A DNA stretch of 64,000 nt, taken from positions 124,001-188,000 of the IMG/VR virus record IMGVR_UViG_3300032287_003113; one strand, given 5' to 3'. Below, in pieces: positions 38,714 to 47,231 of the stretch. The notes below the pieces were generated by a model that was given only the letters and a program-made list of their open reading frames with translations, was not told where the DNA came from and made no database searches. How positions within the stretch are numbered: the stretch's first letter is position 1; each line of letters begins with the position of its first letter. This DNA is from a virus. The position numbers and the translations under genes were made by a program.

Positions 38714-39917
38714 CACGATATGTATGTTGCCGTGGGTCAGCATTGAAGCTAGTCCAATGGGCACCACACGTCCTTGCTGTATGGCATATGATGAGATTAC
38801 CGATGAGTCAGGCAAGAAGTACGACTTAAACGAAACTAATCTTGAAGTGGCATACCACAGTGAGTATATGCAGGACTTACGACGTCAGTTTCGTTGTGGA
38901 GAAAAACCTGCAACCTGTAATCGTTGTTGGGAAGAAGAAGCCGCAGGTAGGGACAGTAAACGTATACACAGCCAAGTAAGATTAAAAGAATTATACAAAC
39001 AAGTAGACTGGGCTAATGACGATCCTGATCAACTATGGTTTGTTGATTTAAAACTAGGTAACATCTGTAACTTAAAATGTCGTATATGTGGTTCTTGGTC
39101 CAGTAGTAAGTGGGCTGAAGAAGAACTTGCTTACATGCCCAAAGACTTTAACAAAAAAGAGCACATTGCCTACACTTGGCTACGGCAAGGTGCATGGCCA
39201 CGCAAGACCACAACCTTCTGGGATAACATGCGTGACTTGTTGCCCAACATCCGGTACTTTGAATTTACCGGTGGCGAGCCCTGGATGATACAAGAACACT
39301 TTGATTTATTACAGTACGCAGTAGATCAAGGATACAGTAAAAATATTGATATACACTACAACACCAATGCTACACAACAACCTAGTACTCCACAAATTTT
39401 AATGTGGAAAGAGTTTGGCCGAGTTGACATTGCCTTTAGTATTGACAACGTAGGCTCACGTTTTGAATATGAACGCTACGGAGCCAATTGGCTATTGGCA
39501 AACAAGATCATTGATGATGTGCATTTTACACAGGCTGTCGACGCTCCTAATATTACCACACAGTTATGCTTTACTATCAACATACAAAACGTGTATTACC
39601 TAGACGAACTACTAGCCTGGGCGGATACAAAAAGATTTGGCGACGTCTATTTTAATATGATGCATAGCCCAGATCACATGAGCATACAAATGATGACTCC
39701 GGCAGCACAGGAGTTGGTACTAAACAAATTAAAAACAACATTTTGGAAAAATAACAAATATCAACAAGAAATTGATAGTGTAATTAAATTTATTGAACTT
39801 GGCACAGGCAGTGATGGCCGAGAGTTTTTGTTTAAGATGCAACGTACAGATGAACATCGCAAACAAAACTTTATGGATACACATGAAGAAATAGCACGGG
39901 CAATGGGTTATGAATAA
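38700..39917 (+). CDS. Radical SAM protein with N-terminal SPASM-like domain, paralogue 4
   Basis: A 405-residue protein. The N-terminus has CMLPWVSIEASPMGTTRPCC and then CNRCWEEEAAGRDSKR. The core motif is CNLKCRIC (C123, C127, C130) and FEFTGGEPWMIQEHFDLL. The domain order is as in the preceding copy, with a shorter linker. Overlap is 14 bases upstream and 8 downstream. The C-terminus (EHRKQNFMDTHEEIARAMGY) differs from the PEMTEFW type, so this copy may act on a different partner. Confidence 0.78.
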   Translation: MNLPNTICMLPWVSIEASPMGTTRPCCMAYDEITDESGKKYDLNETNLEVAYHSEYMQDLRRQFRCGEKPATCNRCWEEEAAGRDSKRIHSQVRLKELYKQVDWANDDPDQLWFVDLKLGNICNLKCRICGSWSSSKWAEEELAYMPKDFNKKEHIAYTWLRQGAWPRKTTTFWDNMRDLLPNIRYFEFTGGEPWMIQEHFDLLQYAVDQGYSKNIDIHYNTNATQQPSTPQILMWKEFGRVDIAFSIDNVGSRFEYERYGANWLLANKIIDDVHFTQAVDAPNITTQLCFTINIQNVYYLDELLAWADTKRFGDVYFNMMHSPDHMSIQMMTPAAQELVLNKLKTTFWKNNKYQQEIDSVIKFIELGTGSDGREFLFKMQRTDEHRKQNFMDTHEEIARAMGYE

Positions 39918-41217
39918 ACCGGCAACACTATGCATGGCACCATGGACACACACTTATCTTAGTCCACAAACAGAACGACGCTTGTGCTGTGCCAGCCGTG
40001 AACCTGCACAAAACTTTGAACAGTATATAGATACATCGGCCGGCACAGGACGATACATTCCCATCACATTAGATGAGCATTGGAACAGTGAACACATGCG
40101 TAGTGTGCGCCGTAGAATGATGGCTGGAGAAACCTTGCCCGAGTGTGAAGTGTGTAACAACAAACTATTAAACACAGACGTTTACCGTAGTTATTTTAAT
40201 CAATTGTTTGGAGATAAGTATTTACAGGCCCGAGAGCATACTGATGCAACAGGCTACACGACAATGAAGCCAGTTTCGTGGGATTACAGGTTCAGCAATC
40301 TCTGTAATTTTAAATGCCGCATGTGCGGCGACATGTTGTCGAGTGCTTGGGAGAGCGAGCAACGCCAACACGGAATGATCGACTTTACAAATCCAAAGAA
40401 CAATTGGATGCGTCCTGAAGTCAAAGAGCAAATAGAACAGTTTCAAGACACCCAGATAGAGCAAGAGTTTGCAGATGCCGTGGAACAGCATCGAGTCGAG
40501 GAAGTCTACTGGGTTGGTGGTGAACCGTTGATGTATGAGCAACACTGGCGCTATATGCAACGGATAATTGAATTGGGAGATGGACCAAATGTTTACGCTC
40601 GATACAACACTAATCTTAGTCGTATTAGTTATAGAGGCGTTAATTTGTTTAGCGATATTTTATGCCGGTTACGTGACTGGCAAATCTGTGCAAGCATCGA
40701 CGGCACGGGCAGAATTGGAGAGTATATTAGATCAGGTCTTGATTTTGATCAGTGGCTTGCGAACATCCGCCAAGGACTTGCGTACCACCATCACCGCCGC
40801 CAGATCCGTCTGGACTTCACTCTTACTACACCAGGACTCTTTGAAGTACAAGCGATACAAACGCTCGCCCAAGAACTCGGAGTAGATGTTTTAGCAAAGG
40901 TGGTGTTCTCGTTTAGTCCGGACATCATTATGAGCCCGTTGGCACTACCTAAAGATGTACTGCATCCTTGGATAGACGAAATTGTGAATGGCACTCCTGG
41001 GGAACGTCCTCTTACCGGCCCGTTACGGGACATACTGATTCAACTCAAAACAAGACCCACTTTTGCCGAACAATGGCCTGACTCGTATCAAGCAGGCCTA
41101 CGCAAGGGCAAACAACGAATTCTACAGTTGGAAAAAATCAGAAACGACACATATACGTTTAGAGATATAATGTACTCGAGACCTGCGGCACTAGAATGGT
41201 ATGACTCAATCAATTAA
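39910..41217 (+). CDS. Radical SAM protein with N-terminal SPASM-like domain, paralogue 5
   Basis: A 435-residue protein. The N-terminal module reads CMAPWTHTYLSPQTERRLCC, then RSVRRRMMAGETLPECEVCN. The core has CNFKCRMC (C132, C136, C139) and VYWVGGEPLMYEQHW. It is the last of the six radical SAM proteins. A 17-base overlap joins it to a protein of unknown family at 41201. A shorter ORF in another frame inside it (40568-40885) looks membrane-like but is a shadow. Confidence 0.78.
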   Translation: MNKPATLCMAPWTHTYLSPQTERRLCCASREPAQNFEQYIDTSAGTGRYIPITLDEHWNSEHMRSVRRRMMAGETLPECEVCNNKLLNTDVYRSYFNQLFGDKYLQAREHTDATGYTTMKPVSWDYRFSNLCNFKCRMCGDMLSSAWESEQRQHGMIDFTNPKNNWMRPEVKEQIEQFQDTQIEQEFADAVEQHRVEEVYWVGGEPLMYEQHWRYMQRIIELGDGPNVYARYNTNLSRISYRGVNLFSDILCRLRDWQICASIDGTGRIGEYIRSGLDFDQWLANIRQGLAYHHHRRQIRLDFTLTTPGLFEVQAIQTLAQELGVDVLAKVVFSFSPDIIMSPLALPKDVLHPWIDEIVNGTPGERPLTGPLRDILIQLKTRPTFAEQWPDSYQAGLRKGKQRILQLEKIRNDTYTFRDIMYSRPAALEWYDSIN

Positions 41218-42286
41218 AGTAATCTTACGCAACCCTTTAAACTACACAGATCAAGTTGATTATACAATTACGGCTGCAGATAACCAATTGGCACGGGATT
41301 GGGTATCAGCATTAAAATTAGAACTATCGAGTGGTCGGCTATTAGAAAAGAATTTTTGTTTTATGGGTTTTCCCCGTACAGCCCGCACACTGGAATATCT
41401 TTGTGACGAACTCAATCAAGCAGTAGATATCATTAATAGTTCTGGCATAGAATATCATATTCCTGAAGTGTTCTCCCCTGACACGGTACGTGGATTTGAT
41501 TATGCAGATAATGGTGTCAATCATGCTGTAATGAATCAACTACACAATCACTTTGAGCGATTGCAAGGAACTGTTTGGGGTTTAAGTGATTATTACCGAC
41601 GTGCCAACTACGAAACAAAGTATGCTATCCGACAGTTAAACAACATCTGTCACGAGATGGAAAACCTAATACTAAGTCAGCGTAAAGAAGCCACAGCACC
41701 TTATTGGGTACGTCCAAGCCAAATTACTACATTTCTACAAGCCGAGCGTTATGACCTCAAAGGCGAACATCGCACAGGGTTTGCCATCAATGGATATGAT
41801 CGTGTACTAGGCGGAGTATATATGCATTGGACACAGATAGGCAAAACCTTGTTTGAAGTGTTCCGCGACGAAGGAGCACCAGAACTTACAGCAACAACGT
41901 GTGAGGCCATCACAGAGTTAAAATACTACTCAGGCGAATTTGATGTAGAGTGGGGTAACGATGTGACCTTACTAGGCGACAACAATCCTTGGCACACAAA
42001 GGAGCAGATAGAGTTTCGCAAGTGGCTAATAGCCAACAATCGAGATCCTGCAGATCCTGCATTAAGTCTAGGATACTTGCCTGTAGGACAAGTAGAATTG
42101 ACAAAGAGTTTTGGTACAGCAGATTATCAACAGATATGGAACATACTTGGCAATCATTTGGACATATATCAAATAGAAGCAGGAGACGTATCCGCAACAT
42201 TTGATTATTGCTGGACCGATGCCACGTACAAACAACAACAAATAGATCGGATGAGGCCGGGATATGACTATAGTAGCCGGGGGTGA
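41201..42286 (+). CDS. Protein of unknown function following the radical SAM array
   Basis: A 361-residue soluble protein with few cysteines, no P-loop and no DxD. It is rich in Tyr, Trp and acidic residues. Conserved-looking stretches include FCFMGFPRTARTLEYLCDEL, ITTFLQAERYDLKGEHRTGF and YDRVLGGVYMHWTQIGKTLF. I do not recognise the family. It is joined by overlap to a radical SAM gene (17 bases) and an SGNH gene (23 bases), so it is probably part of the same pathway. It could be a substrate-binding partner or a metal-dependent enzyme of unknown type. Confidence 0.65.
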   Translation: MTQSIKVILRNPLNYTDQVDYTITAADNQLARDWVSALKLELSSGRLLEKNFCFMGFPRTARTLEYLCDELNQAVDIINSSGIEYHIPEVFSPDTVRGFDYADNGVNHAVMNQLHNHFERLQGTVWGLSDYYRRANYETKYAIRQLNNICHEMENLILSQRKEATAPYWVRPSQITTFLQAERYDLKGEHRTGFAINGYDRVLGGVYMHWTQIGKTLFEVFRDEGAPELTATTCEAITELKYYSGEFDVEWGNDVTLLGDNNPWHTKEQIEFRKWLIANNRDPADPALSLGYLPVGQVELTKSFGTADYQQIWNILGNHLDIYQIEAGDVSATFDYCWTDATYKQQQIDRMRPGYDYSSRG

Positions 42287-43067
42287 TAGTTTTGTTTTTG
42301 GTCACGAATTAAAAGACTGCGGCAAGAACCCTAGTAAAAATACCTTTACGGCTTTATTGGGCGCCGACGTTTGTGTAGCTCGTGGCGGATACTCCAATAG
42401 TGCTATTGCTAGAACAGTGATGTCTGAATGCAGTCGACATCAAGACAATCTTGGCGTTATTGTTAGTTGGACTTTTTCTAGTAGGTTTGAATTTAGATTT
42501 GCCTACAGTACTGGACAAGTTAGCAGCCCCTGGTACAGCATCAATGCCTGGACCATAGAAGATAATTTTGAAAATATCAAAAGTGAGTTTGTTACAGAAA
42601 ACGAAGCAATATTTAACAGCCAAGTAGAAACTATAAAACGGGCACAGAGCACAGGGGTACAGGACTTTGCAAAAACATTTTATAAACATGTGGGCAGTAC
42701 AGAGTACTGGGAAATATATACTACACTTAAAGAAATTGTATTATTACAAAATTATTTGAAGCTACGCAATATACCTTATATGTTTACCTGTGCTGATAAC
42801 CAAATTGTAAAAAATTATACTGTAGACAATGCAGACGTACATATTTCTGCATTATACAATCAAATTGATTTTGATCATTGGTTTTGGTTCCCGCCGGGCA
42901 CCGGAGCAAATCAAACCGAAACCCCAAGAGGTTTTTATCAGTGGGCCGTGGAGAATAAATACCCAGTAGGCACCACACATCCGCTGGAACAAGCACACAT
43001 AGACGCATCCACGTTGATGCAAGGAAAATTCAATGAATTGGTTACGAAACATTTACAATCGAATTAA
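42264..43067 (+). CDS. SGNH hydrolase-like protein
   Basis: A 267-residue protein. TIVAGGDSFVFGHELKD at 2-18 is the classical G-D-S block I. VARGGYSNSAIARTVM is the Gly/Asn block, and NLGVIVSWTFSSRFEF the third. GTTHPLEQAHIDAS near the C-terminus carries the His of the triad in the same HPLEQ/LELGH style as the next two copies. The tail end contains the start of the 33-residue peptide gene in another frame (35-base overlap). Confidence 0.65.
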   Translation: MTIVAGGDSFVFGHELKDCGKNPSKNTFTALLGADVCVARGGYSNSAIARTVMSECSRHQDNLGVIVSWTFSSRFEFRFAYSTGQVSSPWYSINAWTIEDNFENIKSEFVTENEAIFNSQVETIKRAQSTGVQDFAKTFYKHVGSTEYWEIYTTLKEIVLLQNYLKLRNIPYMFTCADNQIVKNYTVDNADVHISALYNQIDFDHWFWFPPGTGANQTETPRGFYQWAVENKYPVGTTHPLEQAHIDASTLMQGKFNELVTKHLQSN

Positions 43068-43134
43068 ACTAGAATTACGCTATCGCAAGAAGTTAAAAGA
43101 GCTTCGTAAACGAGATCCATTTATCTATAAATGA
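43033..43134 (+). CDS. 33-residue highly basic peptide
   Basis: The frame begins at ATG 43033 inside the end of the SGNH gene and stops at TGA 43132-43134, overlapping the next ATG (ATGA). The peptide starts MNWLRNIYNRIKLELRY and ends LRKRDPFIYK. It has about 12 Lys/Arg, few acidic residues and an amphipathic helical pattern. An SD-like AAGGAA lies 6 bases before the ATG. Two-sided coupling like all its neighbours argues that it is a real gene. It could be a nucleic-acid or membrane binder, or a substrate for one of the radical SAM proteins. The last idea is speculation: it has no Cys and no obvious leader/core split. Confidence 0.6.
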   Translation: MNWLRNIYNRIKLELRYRKKLKELRKRDPFIYK

Positions 43135-43775
43135 TTTATTGTATCGGAGACAGTTTTACCTACGGGGAAGAACTTGCTGACCGTAATACAGCATGGCCGG
43201 CAATATTGGGTAAAAAATTAAATCAACCTGTGACCAATTGGGGCAAACCAGCAACTGGAAACCATCGCATGGTCAAGCGTACAATGGATGCTGTATTTGC
43301 GGGTGCTTCGTTGATTGTCGTTGGTTGGTCAGATCCAGCTAGACAAGAGTTTGCTGATGATATCAGTATTACTGACTTATGGGCAGGTAGGGATTATCGT
43401 AGAATGCAAACCTGTACTGATCATCGACGTGATTTAATCAAGTATATGACAGCGTATGACGTTCCGGGATATTACTACGCACAGTGGATACGACAAATCG
43501 TTTTAACACAGACTTTTTGTCGTGCAAATGCCGTTCCTTGTGTGATGTTTAGTGCGTGTAATGCTGAAAGTTGGAATATTGATTATATAAAAAAACAAAG
43601 TCAACACGAGCATTTAACGCGACACGTAGATGTAGACACATACATTGGTTGGCCATATTCAGGATCAACGGAATGGACATATGGTACACCGCATGGCCCG
43701 GGCGGTCATCCTCTGGAACAGGGTCATGAGATTATAGCAGAAAAAATTTATGAGCATATTAGCCGTCGGGTGTAG
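43131..43775 (+). CDS. SGNH hydrolase-like protein
   Basis: A 214-residue protein with the clearest SGNH blocks here: MIYCIGDSFTYGEELADRN (block I), VTNWGKPATGNHRMVKRTM (Gly/Asn block), ASLIVVGWSDPARQEF (block III) and GPGGHPLEQGHEIIAEKIYE (C-terminal His). It has no signal peptide. The next gene is a close paralogue with the same C-terminal block. The start is fixed by ATGA overlap with the small peptide gene. Confidence 0.7.
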   Translation: MIYCIGDSFTYGEELADRNTAWPAILGKKLNQPVTNWGKPATGNHRMVKRTMDAVFAGASLIVVGWSDPARQEFADDISITDLWAGRDYRRMQTCTDHRRDLIKYMTAYDVPGYYYAQWIRQIVLTQTFCRANAVPCVMFSACNAESWNIDYIKKQSQHEHLTRHVDVDTYIGWPYSGSTEWTYGTPHGPGGHPLEQGHEIIAEKIYEHISRRV

Positions 43776-44400
43776 TTTTACAGCAGGTGCAGAATTACCC
43801 AATCCTGCAGAATCTGCTTGGCCCAACCTAATAGGAAAATTAAATAATCGTCCAGTAAAAAATTTGGGACTTGGCGGCGCATCCAATGATCGTACATTTA
43901 GATTGGTTATAGAGGAAACTGCTCAACAACGATTTGATTTGGTTGTTATACAGTGGACTGAACCTAGTCGTATGGAAATATGGAATGCCCGCCGCCGCAA
44001 TACCATGGATGTAAATATAGGAAAGTTGCATTCAAACATGTTTGAGATGTCTTGGCTCGATACTTACTATTGCAATCACTACGATGATTTCCACGCTCAT
44101 CGTAAATGGGCCGCACAGATATTGTCCTTGCAAGGATATTTAAAATCAATCGATCAGCCCTATGTTATGGTCAGTTTAAATGGACTTGATCAAAGACTTT
44201 ACACGGGTGCATGGAGTAGTGTAAAATACTTGTGGGACGGTGTTGACACCATGCATTACCCAGGTTGGCCGTTTGAGGGAATTTATATGTGGCAAGGTGA
44301 TTGTCCTAGAGCTCCCGGCGGGCATCCATTGGAGCTGGGACACAAAAGAATAGCAGAAAAAATAAATGAGCATATTAGGAATCTCGGCTGGCTTCCATGA
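43750..44400 (+). CDS. SGNH hydrolase-like protein, paralogue of 43131
   Basis: A 216-residue protein. LAVGCSFTAGAELPNPAESA has Cys where the G-D-S Asp sits. VKNLGLGGASNDRTFRL, FDLVVIQWTEPSRMEIW and PGGHPLELGHKRIAEKINEH match the other three blocks. The changed first block may still be active because Ser is kept. It overlaps the genes before (26 bases) and after (35 bases). Tandem duplication with 43131 is likely. Confidence 0.68.
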   Translation: MSILAVGCSFTAGAELPNPAESAWPNLIGKLNNRPVKNLGLGGASNDRTFRLVIEETAQQRFDLVVIQWTEPSRMEIWNARRRNTMDVNIGKLHSNMFEMSWLDTYYCNHYDDFHAHRKWAAQILSLQGYLKSIDQPYVMVSLNGLDQRLYTGAWSSVKYLWDGVDTMHYPGWPFEGIYMWQGDCPRAPGGHPLELGHKRIAEKINEHIRNLGWLP

Positions 44401-45847
44401 CGCCGCCATTTCGTTAATTAACTCCGATGGAGAAATAGTATTTGCTGGGCATTCAGAACGCTACAGCAAACGTAAGAACGATCCAAATCTTTGTATTAGC
44501 CTATTAGAAGAGATATGCGATTACCCCATTGATACTATCGCATACTATGAACGACCCTGGAACAAACAATTACGTCAATTGTACAGTGGGCAAGGAATAG
44601 AGTGGAACAAACTTTTTGTTAAACAAATTGTTCGGGATCAATTGCATGGCTGGTTGGCGCATCCTCCTAAAAACATAAAAACTTATAATCATCATTTGAG
44701 TCACGCCGCAGCAGGATTCCAAACAAGTGTGTTTGACAAAGCCACAGTGGTAGTAATTGATGCCATTGGGGAATGGGACACTATTAGTATTTGGGGTGCT
44801 CACTATGTGGATGGTCAGGCCAAATATCACAGACTGTGGGGACAGCGGTATCCACATAGTGTTGGACTGTTTTATTCAGCAATGACTCAGCGTGTGGGAC
44901 TAAAACCCAACGAAGAAGAGTACATATTAATGGGCATGAGTGCATATGGCAAAGATAATGTTGCTGACGTTATAAAAAATGCTGTAATTAACAATGAGTG
45001 GGATTTGACTTTTAAACAAAATTTACACACTGGCGTTGACACGGAGTTTTTACGTGGAATCTCAGACATGGATATTGCCACATCTAGCCAGGCTTTTACA
45101 GAAAATCTGATATATAATGTTATGCGTCGAGCCAAAGACTTTGGCTGGAGCAGAAATTTGGTTTACATGGGCGGAGTTGCCCTAAATTGTTTAGCTAATC
45201 GTAATCTTGGTGATTATTTTGAAAAAATTTGGATCATGCCTAATCCTGGTGACGCTGGTAGCAGTCTTGGCGCCGCTGCCCTTGCCTACGGTAAAAGAAT
45301 TGACTTCAACAACGCATACCTTGGTCACTGCATTAGCGGCGACTATCCCGTCAATGCCATCCTTGATTGTTTACTCCACGATAAAATCGTTGGAGTTGCT
45401 TCCGGCCGAGCCGAATTTGGACCTCGTGCCCTTGGGAACAGAAGTCTCCTCGCCGATCCGCGTGGATCAGATATAAAAGATCGTGTCAACCAAATCAAAC
45501 GTCGTCAAAAGTTTAGGCCATTTGCGCCGGTTATCTTGGCTGAGCAAGCTGAGTTATTTTTTGATATGCCCCGTGGTTTCAGTGATAGTCCATATATGCA
45601 GTCAGTCGCCCATTGCCGGCATCCTGACACTTACCCTGCTATTGTGCATCACGACGGCACTAGCCGAGTACAAACGGTTACAGATAATGGCTCAGGCATT
45701 AGAGAACTCCTAGAAAAATGGTATGTAATGACCGGCTGTCCCATGTTGCTCAACACCAGTCTCAACATTAGAGGTGAACCCATGGTCAACGATCGTGCCG
45801 ACGCAGATAGATTTGAACACTTATATGGAGTACGTGTATGCTCGTGA
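44366..45847 (+). CDS. Carbamoyltransferase, NodU/CmcH/TobZ type
   Basis: A 493-residue enzyme expected to transfer a carbamoyl group from carbamoyl phosphate to a hydroxyl, with ATP. Visible motifs are MSILGISAGFHDAAISLINS, the metal-binding HHLSHAAAGFQTS, EEYILMGMSAYG, MGGVALNCLANRN, GRAEFGPRALGNRSLLADPR (the carbamoyl-nucleotide site of the C-terminal domain) and LLNTSLNIRGEPMVN. Family members are usually about 550-600 residues, so this is a compact but complete form with both domains. In nodulation factors and antibiotics it decorates sugars. Here it sits behind SGNH genes, which supports O-carbamoylation of a glycan. Overlaps are 35 and 10 bases. Confidence 0.9.
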   Translation: MSILGISAGFHDAAISLINSDGEIVFAGHSERYSKRKNDPNLCISLLEEICDYPIDTIAYYERPWNKQLRQLYSGQGIEWNKLFVKQIVRDQLHGWLAHPPKNIKTYNHHLSHAAAGFQTSVFDKATVVVIDAIGEWDTISIWGAHYVDGQAKYHRLWGQRYPHSVGLFYSAMTQRVGLKPNEEEYILMGMSAYGKDNVADVIKNAVINNEWDLTFKQNLHTGVDTEFLRGISDMDIATSSQAFTENLIYNVMRRAKDFGWSRNLVYMGGVALNCLANRNLGDYFEKIWIMPNPGDAGSSLGAAALAYGKRIDFNNAYLGHCISGDYPVNAILDCLLHDKIVGVASGRAEFGPRALGNRSLLADPRGSDIKDRVNQIKRRQKFRPFAPVILAEQAELFFDMPRGFSDSPYMQSVAHCRHPDTYPAIVHHDGTSRVQTVTDNGSGIRELLEKWYVMTGCPMLLNTSLNIRGEPMVNDRADADRFEHLYGVRVCS

Positions 45848-46380
45848 AAATTACAGAAAACTTTTATCAACTCATTGACGTATTTAACCCCAATTTATAT
45901 CAACATTTAGCAAACGCTTTTAACCAAGATCGGTCCGCCTGGGCACAAATAAGTGACGAGAGCACAGATGTAAAACGTCAACAGCTAAGTTTATCTGTTA
46001 ACGATTACCTTGGACAACAGATCAATGAAGAATTAAGAAAATATGTTAGAACAGCCGAGCCACGTGTTGGACCACTGTATCAAAACGGTCCACAACTATG
46101 GTATGACAACAACGGTTATATCAACACCATACATGATGGTGATGTCAGTCCCAATCATTGTGTTAACGTACAAGTGTATCTCAGTGATGGAGATGAACGT
46201 ATGGGAACCTGTTGCTATGACGAAGGCGAATGGCACAGCGTACCGTATCGAGCCAACTCAGGATACATGCTGATAGGTCCTACTCGTATACCGCATGGTA
46301 TGCAACATCCAGTAACCAATCACAGAATGAGTTTATATCAGGGATTTAGAAACACCGAAGTACCGTCAGATATTTGGTAA
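45838..46380 (+). CDS. 2-oxoglutarate/Fe(II) oxygenase-like protein
   Basis: A 180-residue protein with the jelly-roll pattern of small phage 2OG oxygenases. WYDNNGYINTIHDGD at 88-102 is the first metal site, VNVQVYLSDGDERMGT the following strands, and RIPHGMQHPV with HRMSLYQGF the distal His (H153) and 2OG-binding Arg (R163). The usual H-x-D appears here as H99-D-G-D102, one residue longer than normal, so catalysis is uncertain. It overlaps the carbamoyltransferase by 10 bases and would hydroxylate or oxidise a small or glycan substrate. Confidence 0.55.
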   Translation: MLVKITENFYQLIDVFNPNLYQHLANAFNQDRSAWAQISDESTDVKRQQLSLSVNDYLGQQINEELRKYVRTAEPRVGPLYQNGPQLWYDNNGYINTIHDGDVSPNHCVNVQVYLSDGDERMGTCCYDEGEWHSVPYRANSGYMLIGPTRIPHGMQHPVTNHRMSLYQGFRNTEVPSDIW

Positions 46381-46391
46381 AGGAAAACAAA

Positions 46392-47231
46392 ATGACACAA
46401 CGTATTTTAATTATGGGCCTGCCGGGTGCAGGTAAAACAACCTTGGCTGGTGCTCTTAAAAAGTATTTGGAACAGTACGGAACAATGAGTATGTATTCTG
46501 CTGAACAACTTCCAGTAACCGGGTTTGATGCTAAGGTAACTTGGTTTAATGCTGACGATATTCGTCGTAAGTACAACGACTGGGATTTTAGCAATGAAGG
46601 ACGCATCCGCCAAAGCCTACGTATGTTTCAGTTTAGTATAGAAGCCGGTGGAGAATATGTGATCTGTGACTTTGTTGCACCGCTAGTAGAAATGCGTAAC
46701 AACTTCAAAGCTGATTGGACCATTTGGGTAGATACTATACGTGAAGGTCGTTATGCTGACACCAATGCGGCCTTTGTTGAGCCTGACGTGTATGACTTCC
46801 GTGTCACAGAACAAAACGCAGAAAAATGGGCTGAGTTTATTGGATCGCATATTATTGATAATCGCCGCAGGCCCACGTTTGATTGGCGGAAAGAAACTGT
46901 ACAAATGTTAGGACGTTGGCAACCTTGGCACGATGGACACCGTGCTTTGTTTGAGCGTCTAATACAACGCACAGGACAAGTAGTCATACAAATACGTGAC
47001 GTACAAGGTTGGCAAGGATCAAATCCATTTGAAGTAGAAAAGGTTAAAGGCTTTATTCGTCGCGACCTAGATCCAATCTATCAAGGACAATATGAAATAC
47101 AAGTGGTACCTAATATTGTACACATTGGTTGGGGTCGTGGAGTAGGATATACCAGTGGTGAAGAAACATTTGATGAAGCTGTCACAGACATCAGTGCCAC
47201 AAAGATTCGTCGAGAACTAGGACTCAAGTGA
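46392..47231 (+). CDS. P-loop kinase fused to HIGH-type nucleotidylyltransferase
   Basis: A 279-residue two-domain enzyme. The N-terminus has the Walker A GLPGAGKTTLAGALKKYL of APS-kinase-like small-molecule kinases, with WFNADDIRRKYNDWDF and VICDFVAPLVEMRNNF as in CysC-type proteins. The C-terminus (from about 170) has GRWQPWHDGHRALFERL, an HxGH signature, and ISATKIRRELG, the ISxTxxR signature of the nucleotidylyltransferase superfamily. Kinase then nucleotidyl transfer could activate a sugar or polyol in two steps. Start: ATG 46392 is preferred over 46374 because AAAGGA lies just upstream and it clears the previous stop by 11 bases. It converges on the minus-strand gene (15-base overlap). 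Confidence 0.8.
   Translation: MTQRILIMGLPGAGKTTLAGALKKYLEQYGTMSMYSAEQLPVTGFDAKVTWFNADDIRRKYNDWDFSNEGRIRQSLRMFQFSIEAGGEYVICDFVAPLVEMRNNFKADWTIWVDTIREGRYADTNAAFVEPDVYDFRVTEQNAEKWAEFIGSHIIDNRRRPTFDWRKETVQMLGRWQPWHDGHRALFERLIQRTGQVVIQIRDVQGWQGSNPFEVEKVKGFIRRDLDPIYQGQYEIQVVPNIVHIGWGRGVGYTSGEETFDEAVTDISATKIRRELGLK

Noticed and set aside
40568-40885. 105-residue ORF with a hydrophobic stretch inside a radical SAM gene
   Set aside because: It lies wholly within a well-supported gene in another frame, has no ribosome site and no separate coupling.
43033-43134. RiPP precursor peptide
   Set aside because: Position beside radical SAM genes is suggestive, but the peptide lacks Cys, a leader/core boundary or repeats. 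Kept as a gene, not as a RiPP call.
47217-47231. Bidirectional terminator between convergent genes
   Set aside because: The genes overlap by 15 bases and no hairpin with a T-run is visible.
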